NCBI GenBank assembly: GCA_949358305.1
Contig: OX442316.1
Coordinates: 5,208,001 to 5,272,000, forward strand
DNA: 64,000 nucleotides
Source of the DNA: Strigamia acuminata
Taxonomy: Eukaryota > Arthropoda > Chilopoda > Geophilomorpha > Linotaeniidae
Reading direction: 5' to 3'
Made by a program: the position numbers and the translations under genes. Below are positions 33,646 through 46,700 of the stretch, in pieces (positions within the stretch are counted from its first letter, which is position 1; each line of letters starts with the position of its first letter). A model generated the notes under the pieces. That model saw nothing but the letters and a program-made list of their open reading frames with translations. It was not told the origin of the DNA and ran no database searches.

Positions 33646-36442
33646 TATACCTTTTTTTCATTTATATTTTATAGCACTTCTGCTTTTAAAGTCCGTTGGT
33701 CATCGCCGTGTTTCCGGTCAACCAAGTAAATCTTTTCCCCCTCTCGCTGCCAGAATTCTTTCAAAGTGAAACCACCTATCCATCCGCTTTTTACCACACC
33801 AAGAGACATAGTATCGTCATCATTCTACACACAACTTCTTTGAAGGTGGCACGGCTTTGTTTATCTTGTCTATCTGATGGAATCGTGCAGGAAAAGCGTT
33901 GTTCAAATCTTGCGTATATTAAATTTTGAGTTAGAAGTCCTCCCAATAGAGGGCACAAGGTACCAACAAGCAGCCAGTCTTGGAGTTTAGCGGGCTTGAT
34001 ATTTTTTGTTGATAAATTAATTTTATTGCATTTTCTTTTGCTTTACAAAGCGAAAAAAAAATAAAATTTATGACATAATGGCATCTTTTCATGTCGTTGA
34101 AGTAAAAATAAAACATTTGAGGTATTTTTATTATCTCAATCATAAAATTAACCAATAAAAGTAAAAGAAAAAAATCTAAAAATCTAAACGTCCCATTTTG
34201 GTCTCCATGAAGCCCCATAAGTTACTATTAATTAACGAAAGGGCAAGTTGTTTTAAAACGATCGATTTTTAGTGTTCCAGATGCATCGAGAGAAAAGAGG
34301 AAAAGAAATGTGTCCAGTGGGCGGGGATGGACGCAGACGTGGTGCGGATTACGCCATAAAAAATGATTCTGATCCGGGCTCAGCCCCCAAGAGGACAAAA
34401 GTGCGGCGACAGGAACAAATTTGCGGCCCTTTAATTCGCTGCTGTGGGGAGGATCGGGCAGGGAGGGGCCGCGAACCCTACAATGATTTTGACAATGACA
34501 CGACACAATTCTTGTGAATTTCAAGTCAATGCAAACTCTTTTGACAAGCCAATCTGTCGCCGCTTGAGTAACAAGTCAATTTTGCTCTTTTATTTTCACT
34601 GCCTGCGTAAAATGAGAAGGAAAAATTACATTATTTAAAAAAGGAAACAGAAATATAAACAAAGCTCGTGTTGTTGTTTCTAATCTGTAGAACAAGTGTT
34701 TAGGTCTCTTTCTCTGTCTCCACCTGCCCCTCGTTGCGCCCCTTGGTGGATGTGATGGGCTTTTTATCAATGAACTAATCCCGTCAACGGGAGAAGCGAG
34801 AACCACAACAACTAAGAAGCTTTATGCAATCCGATTAAAACCTCAAATACAATGTTCGACGGGTTGCACGCATAGAACCACTAATAATAATCGAAGTTAA
34901 TTACGGGTTAAAACCTGAAAACTACCGTTTTTAGTATTAAATGCAGCATTTGTAAACACGTTTGTTTACGTTGTGTTCTTGAAAAGTTTTTTTTTTTTGT
35001 TATGGAGTAAATGCTTTCTGTGCATTATTCATGTAAAAACAACTTATCCCATTTACCTCCTAGTGTTAGAAAAATTAAAATTATGGTTTGGAATTATCGT
35101 TTTGCTTGTTTGCATAATAAACAATATCATTTTTTAAAATTATCTATTCAACTTTCGTCTGAAAATGTAACTCACAAAGCTGTGTCTTTAATTTCTTCTT
35201 CTTTATTTGCAGCAATAAAAAATATACAAATTGTATGATGTTAGCACTAATTTATGGCTGCACCGCCTAGCGGAGGAATACACGAGAGTGGGGGAGCCCA
35301 GGCCTAGGCACAGACTCACAGGGTGGCCAGAAGGACCTTGGACGACGACGAGAAAGGACCATCACAGAGTTGCTGCTTTTAAATAAGATTTAACACACTT
35401 CCAAGGTATGTAAAAAGCTATTTAATTTCTAAAAACAGCAAATAAGACAAAAATATTGATAACTTGGGAGAAAGTCTCAAAAATTCTTGTTAGTTTTGCA
35501 TTTTTCTCTTGTTTTTTTTTATGTTAAAACGAGTAAAAAGACATTTGTGCAATTTTAAACTGTAAAAATACAAGAAAAAGTAACAATTTCCACAATTTAA
35601 ATGTTGAAAATTGGATTTAGCATCCATTTGAACAATTCATTTAGTGGTTAAGACATTTTTCACATCTCATCCAAATATGTCTGGTATGAAAGACGAGCCA
35701 GGGGCGTTCGTTGCTGCACACCTGTAATGACGAGGGGTGAATAGGGCCTTTTGACATCACCTCAAATTCTTTTCATCTCAGCACTGTTTGTGCCATTCTC
35801 TTGTTCACTCAAACGTCCCACAACATGAAAACAAATCCATTTATTTACTGCTGTATCAACAAAAACTGAAATTATCCAATTACCACATTCTTTGAGGGTC
35901 ACAAGTCACATAACTGAAAACCAAATGCCAAACGTTCTATTCACCGCGTCCTTGATTCACTCCATATGCTTGCTCGTCTCTGAGGCCCAGTTGGGGTCTC
36001 CTTTTCCTCCTCACAGACTGCATGGCAGCTATTTTATCCCGAGGCAGTGCATTACCAGAATAAAACGCGGGGGCGGACAAGCAAAGTGAATCTTAAGTTG
36101 GGAAAAGAGACGACTCCATTTGGAAATTGAGACAAACGTTTTGCAATAGACATCTGTCACGTAACCTGTTTACAAATTGTTTCATTCCGATAATCAGTAT
36201 GAATTTATGGACCAAAATTCTCTTTTCTCGATTTAATTGAAAGGAAACAAGAAACGAAAACTTGTTGATTTGAATTAAAAAGCGAAAACTGAGCCCTAAG
36301 CAGTACAGTCCTTTAGCTAGCATCCATCATATCCTAATATGGAAAACACTTGAACGAGTTCATGGCCAAGACTGATTTTTTTATTTATACATATTTTTTT
36401 TTAACCCTGGAGATTTTAGAGCCAGTTACACACCGATGAACA
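33646..36442. other. Intergenic region, no supported gene
   Basis: Mostly AT-rich. Two GC-richer islands stand out: 34280-34520, with an ORF rich in Arg and Gly behind an acceptor-like TTCCAG, and 35260-35380. Neither has a recognisable product or partner exon. They could be exons or repeat fragments. Confidence 0.35.
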
Positions 36443-38442
36443 ATGCCTGCTGAAAAGGGACCCGCCAAGCCCGCTCAGTGTCTTTCCCAGAGACTTCGTC
36501 CGCACTCTAGAAGTCAACGGACTCGTCGACACCGGTTATTATGTTCCAGGGAATACAAACGTCTCGGTGCAATGGTACCTGCTATTGCCACCAAACCGAA
36601 GGTTTCAAAGGTAAAAATCGACAAATACAAATCGTGGTTTATAAATAAATGAGCAAAAATCATTTACAGGTTACAGTTATCGAAGAAACGATTAAATACA
36701 TCGACGAATTGCATTCCGCGCTTTTACTACGTCTGCAAACTAAAGGACTTCCACAAGAACTTAAAGGTATGGGAAAAAAACGAAGGATTTGAAGCGTCAT
36801 TACCACCTGACGTTGGGAGCTGTCAAAGCTGTGACTCAACCACTCACTCTCACCCTTGTCCATTCAACTCTTCCCCTTTAATTCTAATTATTCCTCCGAA
36901 TATAATTGATATGGAGGAATAAAAAACTGCTGATATTTTTTCAGACGTGTAAAATAATTCCCATCACTTTAAAAAAAATCATATAAAACTGGAATGATGG
37001 TCATTCATGAGTCATGCAACTAATCCAGGGGGGTGGCATTCATCACGCTTCCCAACAGACAGTTTGCGGATCCCAAGTTCACGGAAAGGCTTATTCGTAA
37101 TTGACATTGCGAGAGAGGTCAAGAGGAAGGTTCAAGTTTGATGGGAGATGTTTTTCACTTTATAATTACATTCCCCACATATCACAAGGAGTTAATGTCA
37201 ATCAAAGCCTTAATTATAGCCATTCAAACAGATTTAATTAATTCGGTTATATAATTTCAAGGATTCAGCAGGATTTGCATCGAATAAAACAAAAAAAATA
37301 TTTTCCCAACTTTCTAAAAATGTATCCTGCTGAAGCGTGGTTGAAAAGTACCATATGTACCTTTCTCGCGACGTGTGACACCGCACGGCGCGCATGTGCA
37401 GCTGTGCTTCGTTCCCACGCACCAGCACGGCATGGTTCTTTTCATTTCAGTGAATTCAGGTTGCGGTAGTCCCGTTGATTTTTCATAACATACACCACAC
37501 AAGCTTGCACAATATCTAGTGTTGCTACGGCGACCTGGCAAGAGACCAGCACGATGATTTCTTTTAATGGCAACCCACAAAGCTCCCGTGGAAAAGTAGG
37601 TGGTAAAGCTGTTATTGTCCATCATCCATCAGATTAGTCCCCTTCTCGACTGCCGCTTGCTAGTCACGTGGCCATGTTCCCACCATGCAGTGGCATATGC
37701 TGTTATAATGGCCACCTCCGTTCGAACCCCGGCTTGTTTAAATTGTATTTGAGGGAACATTAAGCGGTGCAATCTGCCGCCATTTATAGATCCCTCGAGA
37801 TCAGTCGCTACTCATGTTACAACCAATCAAATTAAGAGGAGCACGGCTCGTGGATTATTTTTGCGTATAAATCTATCAATTTGTTAGTGAGTTATTGATG
37901 TTCTGGTCAAATGGCAGTTGGAAAAAAAATAGAAATTTAAAAGTTATGAGCGCAGAATGTGGAAAAGAATGGGAAGTTAATTGGAATATATTGTGGGAAG
38001 TGCAATTTCGAAAATTGGGAATACAAAAGGCAGGGAAATAAGACCCAGAACAAGTTTTCCAATTGAAACTCCCCCCACAGGAAGCCATATTGTGTGCAAG
38101 CCATGGGAATCTATCAGGTGAAGACGTGGAAAAATAGAATAGGGTGGATTGTTTGTTCAAGCACAGATGTGAAATTTGGTTTTTGATTTTTGAGTTTTTT
38201 TTTCTTTTAAAGGTTTGATCAATACCGAAGATGTACAACATTTGAGCCGGACACAGCTGCGTGATATCATGCAGCACATGATGCCCAGTAAACAGTCCAG
38301 TTCGTTTTATCCTCCAGCACCGCCAACACCAGTTTGTCAACGAAGCAGACGTGCAGCTTCGTTCCATCGGAAGAAAGTCAAGAGATTCCACTGCCTCGAA
38401 TCGTATACTAAAGAACATATAACAAAACAAAATTGGAAATAA
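36443..38442 (+). CDS. Small helix-loop-helix protein
   Basis: Three exons, 36443-36610, 36670-36766 and 38213-38442 (phases 0 and 1), giving 164 residues. An in-frame TGA sits two codons before the ATG. Residues about 24-88 look like a bHLH domain: a basic stretch (RSQRTRRHRLL), helix 1 (SREYKRLGAMVPAI), a loop with KPKVSK, and helix 2 (VTVIEETIKYIDELHSALLL). The C-terminal exon has a short helix (NTEDVQHLSRTQLRDIMQHM), a Pro stretch and a basic tail with RRAASFHRKKVKRF. bHLH proteins dimerise and act in transcription. The basic region lacks the clear E-box contact pattern (ER..R), so it may bind DNA poorly or act as a dimerisation partner. The subfamily is not recognised. The second intron is 1.4 kb. 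Confidence 0.7.
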
Positions 38443-40325
38443 ATAATTAAACAATTTTTTTCTTTTTAATATGTGTAAGATATTATTTTTAATGATGGAT
38501 TTTGTAGTTTTATATATTGTAATAAATAAAAAATATGACTTGGATAATAACTTTCATAATTCTTATTATTTTTTAGTTTTGTGAATTAATATTATATATA
38601 TAAAATGAATGTCCATGAATCATAAAATGATTAGAGTCAAGAATTCATAAGGGGTTGAACGAACAGACGGTTCCACGAGTAATCACACGCGTGCCACGTG
38701 CACGATTGGCTGTGTCGTGTTTGGTGAAGTGCCGTACGTTCCATTCGTGCTTTTAACGGCACGTGGCTTCGATAATGGCGTCAACATAACTGATGCCAAC
38801 AACTCTCCCCATGATTAAAATACGACTTTAAGCCTTGAGATGCGAGTTTTTCCTATTCAAATTTGGATTTACTTTAAACAAGGGGATAAACCCAGTACTC
38901 TCGAACAAATATCTTGTAGACCCCCCTTTTTATATAGGAATTATGGGTGGGAATACATTTTGAGTTGCGACATAAAGCCTGAATTAATTAATATTTGAAA
39001 AGTCATGGCGCCTGATCCCTCATTTGAAGGCTGCATCACGAATACTCTGGCTTGAACTTTGAACTCGAGTCTCTAAATCTGGCCACAACAGAGGCGAGGC
39101 GACGTTGTTGTGACAACTCGGATGAATGCACGGGAAAACGTTTCGTAAACCGACAGTTTATGACATCACCCTATAATGTTGAGACGAGAAAAGTACGTTT
39201 TTCTAAAGTGAGCGTATCTGTAAGCACTTGAGCGGAAACGAGTGCAAGGGTTGATTTGAGATGAAATCCAGATGATCAGATTTCGTGTAAACAAATTTGA
39301 TCCATTTAAAGACGACAAAATGAATTTTTCTTCTGCTTTGACCTCGTCTAGGACGAATTTGGAGATGCGATGACCGAGGAAAAAGATGCACAGATGCAAT
39401 AACTGTTGCACAAATTAGGTGTTGTTCAGCCCCAGATGGCGCCTCTCCCATTGGCACCCATTGCATATAGAGCCAACAACCTAAATGACCTTCTCAGATG
39501 ATATTAACCCGTCCACATATGGAATTCGATGTTTATCCCTCTGGGGAATAACATTTGATGCTCTTAATGAACTAAGATAAAGCGAAAAAACAAAATCTCG
39601 GCTTTATGAGCACATAAAAGTAAAATAATAAAGACTTTTACAGCCGTTAATTCTTAAGTTGAACCAAATTAGCGGCAGTAATAAATAATTTAAAAAATGA
39701 AAACTTTCGATTATCATAAACAAATGCACCTGGAATATAATTATAAACGATGTTGGGGCTGGGACGGTGTTAGACGGGCGTGTCCATCGTTTCCCTTTTC
39801 GGTTTTGCTCTATTGGAGGTGGTAGATTTCATTGAACTCGCTGTATAAGACGACGCGCCCGAATTTATACCTTAAATCAGTCCTGACGCTCAAATACGGC
39901 GCATGGCAACTCCCCTCGGCCACGTGCGGGTTATTGGCGCCCATTTGCATGGACGCAGCATCCGTCTAAATGGCGTCTCCAATCTCCTAGATGGGGATTC
40001 TTTCGACTTCATGAATACATATTGCTTCGGGAGGCGGGGGTTCGAGATAACCTCATACGTTGATCGTTTTCACCTTTATACCGCCCGTTTATTTGAATTA
40101 TTTACACGATGCCCATTGCTCAAACTTGAAAAGCAGTAATGACCATTCAAAGTGCTACTACATACGTGTTTTATTGTTTTTATTATATTTCAAGTCGTTA
40201 CAATTTTTTTTTGTGGTGAAAATGCATTTTAGATGCTATTTTCAGGGCCCGATGACAAGGGAGGCAAGGGGTAATGTGCCGGGACTTCCGATTACAAGGA
40301 GCTCGAAAAATGAATTTTTTTTTAG
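38443..40325. other. Downstream region of the HLH gene
   Basis: 3' UTR with AATAAA near 38521, then non-coding DNA. CACGTG E-boxes occur near 38695, 38760 and 39921, and an ATTTGCAT octamer near 39942 in a GC-richer stretch. No exon is supported. Confidence 0.35.
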
Positions 40326-40327
40326 AT

Positions 40328-40690
40328 TAAAATGCATTTTTTATCTAAGAATTTATTTTTTCACACAAAAATGCATTTTTTTCACACAAAAATGCATTTT
40401 TTTCACACCAAAGTGCATTTTTTTCACACCAAAATGCATGATTTCATCAGAAAATGCATTTTTTCACACCAAAATGCATTTTTTTTACACCAAAATGCAT
40501 TTTTTTTTACACCAAAATGCATTTTTTTCCACACCAAAATACATTTTTTCACACCAAAATGCCTTTTTTTCACACCAAAATGCATGATTTCATCAGAAAA
40601 TGCATTGGTTTGTGTAAAAATGCAACATTTTCGGCTCAAAATGAATTTATTTCCCATAAAAATGCATTTATTCACCTGCAAATGCATTTT
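40328..40690. repeat. Tandem repeat, unit about 21-23 bp (TTCACACCAAAATGCATTTT)
   Basis: About 15 variable units of TTTTTTCACACCAAAATGCA in head-to-tail array, with T-run length differences. Interleaved GATTTCATCAGAAAATGCAT variants occur twice, hinting at a higher-order unit. All ORFs across it are artefacts of the repeat. Confidence 0.85.
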
Positions 40691-41812
40691 TATTTGCTTG
40701 AAAATATTATGAAAACATCATATCTGAATATTCATGCACCGCCCCCCCCCCCCAACCCTTAATCCTGCCCTGGCCATTTTATGTTGCTAAAGAAACGGAT
40801 GTAACTACAATCAGCTGCAAATAAATTGACTCGGATATGAAAATTTCTATAAAAACTTAATGAAAACACATCGTTATAAAACCAGACCACGACCACCTAC
40901 AGCGTTCAAATAACACGCAGCCACACCACCGAAAATCCATTGATGAACAACTGCGGTTAAAATTCCCTCGAGTGTCCACAATTCTACGACTATGATTTAT
41001 GATCGCATCAATTCAACCCTTTGATAACTCACTAATAATAATTTGCGTATTCACCACTAAAGAATTTCTCCAATAACCCTTATAATCCACCACGGCTCAA
41101 CCCTTTTCCTCCATGGCCCCACCCACCATCCAATGACTTTAACCCGCACCCGTGGCACCCCTCCATCGCCAGATGCCGATTTCGGTGTCGTTGAAAAGAC
41201 GCTTTGGTCACGCGCACGTGGGACCTCTTGAGCGGAGCGAATGGTCACTGAAATTCGTTACAGTTTACGGTGTAATCGGCATTGTGAACCACCCAGTTGA
41301 AGGCTGGACGCTAGCGTCTGTTACTGGGGTGTGAAAAAGATGAGATTTCGGGTCGGGCCAATTTGAAGAGCGGTTTTAGTTTAAAACATCTTTTGATTGA
41401 TGAGTGTGTAGTGAAATAATCATTGAGGGTCGTTGGGGATGTTAAAAAGAGGTTTAAACATGAGCAAGTGTTGTCATTTGATGGTTTAATCTTGTCTAGT
41501 TTGTTCCGTAATGTATTCTGCCCTCTATTTGTATGGAAATTAGTTGGAATACAATTTTGGGGTTAAAAAGAACGTTTTGAATTTCCATGTATTGTAGTTT
41601 TTTCTTCGAGGGGAACGAAAATCGACGATAAAACCGTTTTGTATCGATCCATTAAATGCACCTGTGGACTGTATGTAAAAGTTTAAATATTTGTCTAAAA
41701 AACACAAAGAAATAGTCCAAACTGAAATTAAATTAAAAAAAAATATATATTCACTAGAATATGAAATTCATTGGTTGAATTTCGGTCACTATGTACACAT
41801 TATTTGTAAATT
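40691..41812. other. Intergenic DNA, no gene seen
   Basis: It includes a 13-base C run at about 40741 and a GC-richer block at 41090-41330 with CACGTG near 41215. No recognisable exon. Confidence 0.4.
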
Positions 41813-42366
41813 TCAATTCCTTCTTCCGGACTTTTCCCTTTCCAAACTACACATAATGTGGAAATAATTTGCTGCGATGTGTTGAGCAGATTCAAATTTC
41901 TCCAACGCAGTTAATAGTTTCGGTATCAATCCTTTTTCATTCACAAATATTAATTCTCCAACCGCACACACTCCAGCTGTAATCGCCTTAGCTAATGCAG
42001 GACTAAACGTGCCCATCTGAAATGAGGTGTAACAGTTAAACAACTAATCTTCTTGCAGTGGGTAAGTGTAAAGCTTACGGTATCTCGTAATTCGTCAAGT
42101 GTGTTGACTGTCCGTCCCTTTATGATACCAAAACTGTCGATTGTGAGTATCCGGAAATCTTTAACCCTTTTTGAACCTAAAGCTTTCACGTTTTTGTCCA
42201 TTTCTTGAATAAATTGCAAAAATCGTTGATATGCATCTTGAAATACTTTGTCCAAAGTTCGTATCAATACATCGTCTATTGGCGCATTTATTTTGAAGCG
42301 TAAATCTTCACAGTAGCACTGCGTGAAAGTACAAAATAGTAAAAGGACTAATAAACACTTTTTCAT
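41813..42366 (-). CDS. Secreted protein of unknown family
   Basis: Two exons on the minus strand, 42079-42366 and 41813-42016 (donor GTAAGC, acceptor ATTTCAG, phase 0, 62-bp intron), giving 163 residues. ATG 42366 is chosen because a strong signal peptide follows at once (MKKCLLVLLLFCTFTQCYC). The frame continues open upstream, so a longer N-terminus is possible but less sensible. The mature chain is mostly predicted helix with many Phe/Leu/Ile and charged residues, ends EREKSGRRN, and has only two cysteines. No motif ties it to a known family. The neighbours are unrelated. It could be a lipid-binding or haemolymph-type helical protein, but that is conjecture. Confidence 0.65.
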
Positions 42367-43732
42367 GTTCCAAGATTGGAATTTTGAACATGAGGATTCA
42401 CATCCATTGGAATTTTGATTTTTAAAACAAAAGACTAAAAAAAACAACAACAATGGCAATTGGACGGATCACCCACTAGGTTACCGTATGAAAATAAACT
42501 GCAATGGTTTATTTTTTTATTATTTCTAGTGTAAATGATTGAATAAAAAACGTTTACTTTTCATTTTTCATTCGTTTGTGAAAATATTTGTTTTGTAACA
42601 GCGCATTTTCTAAGAACTGGGTTTATTATTTTACCACTAGATGGAGTGACGTTCTCCCGCAATACGAATTTTGGCAGTTGGTAGTTGGAGGTTGGCGGCA
42701 GACATGATTTTTTGTTGCAAATCACGGTACATAATCGTGGGACGTTGTGAGAAATTGTAAAGGTTATTTATCATATCAATGAGACAAAAAATAACAAATG
42801 GAATACATTAGATCTCTTTTTAATTGCTGATTCGTTTTAGATCGCCTTTCGATCACCGATGATCCGTTTTGTTTGCGAGAAACTAGAAAGACAAAGGCGT
42901 CGATTTAACAAGAATTTCGAGATTTCACATCATCGTTAAGGGCTGCTTTGTCCCATATCCCTTTCAAAAATAAATAGATTTAAGTTAATTTAAGTTAGCT
43001 AGATAAAACATGAATTTTATACACACATTTCAGGAAATTCCCGATTGATAAGGTACGTGTGTGTGAAATAACAACGCGAACACTAAAAAATCCACATTGA
43101 TTTTTAGAATAGGAAATGTGATTTGTAAATGGTAAATTATTACCTTTAGATTAAGAACAAGTTACACCACACGTGATTTGTGCTTTTAATGAATATTTCA
43201 TCTCCCAAACTTATAATCCCTGGCTTCAGTTTGTAACTGTGAAGTCTTTTAGTCGAACTTTTAGCCTAAATTAAAAAAAAATATTTTCTACATATTTTTT
43301 TTTTTAATATTTATTTACATCATATTGAATCAATCATTATTATTGTTACAATTGTAAAAAAAAAAATATTTACAAGGTTTTTTTTTAGTTTAATTCAACA
43401 ACAGATCATCACTTTCAAAAAAAATTCCACAAGTGTTTTCACATTACAAATTCTCACTTTACATTAACCGTCATTACATTCATAAATCCAAGACACAAAA
43501 AAATTGTTAATTTTATCGAATAATTTTTTTTTTTTGCCAAAATAATTAATTTCAGTTTTAGTTTTTAAAAACAACTTAATAGGGTTATTTCAGAATCAGA
43601 TTTCCGGATTCTGAATATCCTTATAAATTAAAATGCATTTCATTCTGTAACCTTTTAAAGCAATGAAGTAAAATAACAAAAAATAAAAATAAAAACGAAC
43701 ACATCAACATTCACAATAAAATCAACATTTCA
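42367..43732. other. Intergenic DNA and 3' region of the ZP gene
   Basis: AT-rich sequence without supported exons. 43270-43730 probably holds the 3' UTR of the ZP gene on the minus strand; A/T homopolymers are frequent. Confidence 0.4.
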
Positions 43733-46700
43733 TTACATTCTTCCGCCATATCCTTGATTGTATTGACCATTGGCTCCACCGCCACCTTTTGTGGATCCAT
43801 GAGTTGAATATCTACTACCTGGATGAGAATGTACAATTGCATAATGATCACTATTCGTTGATACTGATCGTGTAGTGCTGTTCATTGTTGAAGCTCCTGA
43901 GGTATAGCCAGGTTTCCCATTTAGTGAATATCTATGAAAATATATGTAAATTTAGTTTAAAAATTCTTTCCATGTGTAAAAACAATGTACCTGGATCCAT
44001 ATTGTGAGCCAACCCATTCACCCTTGTATGGATCATATTCTTCAATGACTGAGGGGTCTTTTTCAAGTACTTCTTGTCTTGTGCAAGTACAAGTGAGTGC
44101 TGAACATAGGAAAATGTTGATGATGAGCATGATGAGGAAGAGAACTCCAAAAGCTATGCAGAGGCCAAGAAGCCATGACCATCTGTTGATACTGCATTCA
44201 GTCAAAGCAATTGCATCTAAAAAAAAAATAATTTTAGAAAATTATAATTATTTTTTTTGGTAAATATTTTGATGTACCTGGCGATGTTTCTCCCGGTTCA
44301 AGAACGTTGGCTGTTGCTGAGACCATGAGATTGCTATCATCTCCCACATTTGGCACTGTTGTTCTGGCTTGGGGACGAATTGATCCAACTTCTTGACAGG
44401 TTTCCTTGAGAGCAAAAGACAAAGATCAAAATAAATCAACTTGGTTCATTTGTTTATTTTCGTAGCACGACTCCACCGCCAGTTCAAAACCGCCAAAATA
44501 ATACAGTCGAAACTCTTTATAACGAATCGCAAGGGACCCGAAAAATCGATTCGTTATAACGAGAATTCGTTACATCGAAATTTTTTTAACGTGGTGTTCT
44601 ATGGCCAGTCAACCAAACCAGCCATTTTTAGGTATTCGTAATATCGATAATTCGTTATATCGTGATTTGTTATAAAGAGTTTTGACGGTACAGCAAATCA
44701 TAAAACCGCCAAACCATTACCGTCAATTTTTTACAGCAGAACCAATACCGCAAATGCAAGGGGTGCCTTATTTTTAATTTACAAGAGTTTTGTGGCAGTA
44801 AATGTTAGAAATGTTGTAGAAATTAGGAAACTGAATAAGAAAAGTGGATCATGCATTGTGGATATACTTATTCTGGTCATAAACTTTAATCGTATTGGCA
44901 TTGGACCATGGTTATTCAGCAACATATTAGTCATTTTATCTCCCAAGGCCAGCAGGTCAGCTTTGGAAGTTGTTTTACCTCCCATTATTTCATCTTGATC
45001 CATGTTGACCCCCAAATAAGATAATAATTATGGTTTAATGTATGCCTTTAATAACAAAGGCATTATTAAAGACTCTTGTTTTGTGCTTTCTTTATGTCGT
45101 AGTTGTATTAGTTGACGTTAGAAACTACTAACTTATTTTGGGTTTTTGTTTCGTTGGGAGTTAATATATTTAGTTCATTGTAACTATATTTGGTAACCCC
45201 ATACACCAGATTTTTTTTCTTCTAATGTAATAGCATTACCTCTGGACATCCTTCGGAGCATTTTACAATGTCACACTGGATGACCACTTTCCTACTTTCT
45301 GGATACTTGAACATAGTAAATATTGTTGCATCTGCGTATCCCTTAACTTGATCATACTTAAATATGCTCATTAAAGGCGATGTAGGGCACCTAGATAGAG
45401 ATTATGAAATGAATAAACAAATGGACTGTGCAACATTAGATATAATTTACCCATGACTGTCAATGAGTGAGATTTCAGAGAAATTTGATGCGCTAAATCC
45501 TACACAGTTTATAACTTTGATGCCATGGATTCCTGTAATCAAGATATTCAATAAGTTAAATTTATTTATGTATTTATTTATTTTTTATATTGGTTTAACG
45601 TTACACATCGCGATGTTTAATCAATCATTGTTACTTGTACTACGTTTACATGCACCGAATATTTTGAGTGGTGAATAATTCGAGTGGTGAAAAAATCAAA
45701 TTGTTGTGTTTACATGCAGAAAATAATTCGTGATCACTTTCGGTTGCGCATGCGCAATAAAAATAGTTTGAGTTCACTCAAATTAAACAACCTTCTGCGA
45801 GGGATTATTCACTACTCGAATAATCCTTGTCATCCCTGTTTACATGACAGTTGTGCACACGGAATATTTCATCTTACTCGAAATATTCCGTGCATGTAAA
45901 CGTAGTAATAGTTATATATTTACCATCAGGTTTGCTGCTTTCTGCCCTTAAAGTGTACTGCCTTCCATGGTATACTTCGGTTACTCTTTTACCATCATCC
46001 ATAAATTTTAATGACACTTCAGATAATTCTGACCTGACATTGATAACATTTAAATATTAGTTTCTTTTTTCAAAAATATCATTTTCTTTGTTATACCTTG
46101 CGTTTCTGAAAGTGTGTTTATTGCAACTGATTGTGAAATATTTGTCATCAACTAATTCTAACGTTTTGTGCATCCGAACTGCTACTGCTACTTTCCGGTC
46201 ATCTTTTTTCTAGACAGAAAAAGTAAAAAACAATTATGATCGTTGTACAAACTCCCATTGGTAGTTTTACCTCGTTTGTGACTTCTCCGCAGTAGTCATC
46301 ATCTCCTGGTAATGCCAGGATATTTAACTTGAGAGTTACAGTTTTCGAATGGTCGTTTCCCATAACGGAGCATGGATTAGTTCTGTAATCCTTGTCTTTA
46401 TCTTTGGTGTGCATGATGCCATTAAATGGTTGACGCGTTGTCAAGGTAATGGTCATTAATTTGCCTTGACAGGTGGCCGTAACTATAATAATAGTGTTTA
46501 AAGTTAATTTTTTTTTAAATGTGTGATGACAAATTGGTTTATTTTTAAACATTTTACCTGTTGGATTGAAATTTGATGTGATTTGATTTGTGGTTTCTTG
46601 GCTTTCCACCTGTAAAGAACAAAGTTTGCGTTTTAAATACTGAGTTTGGTTTGGCATTATTACACTTGTGAGTGACAATTTCTTGTTTTATACTTGTAAT

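Noticed and set aside
40060-40762. ORFs rich in His, Phe and Lys
   Set aside because: Translations of the AAAATGCATTTT-type tandem array.
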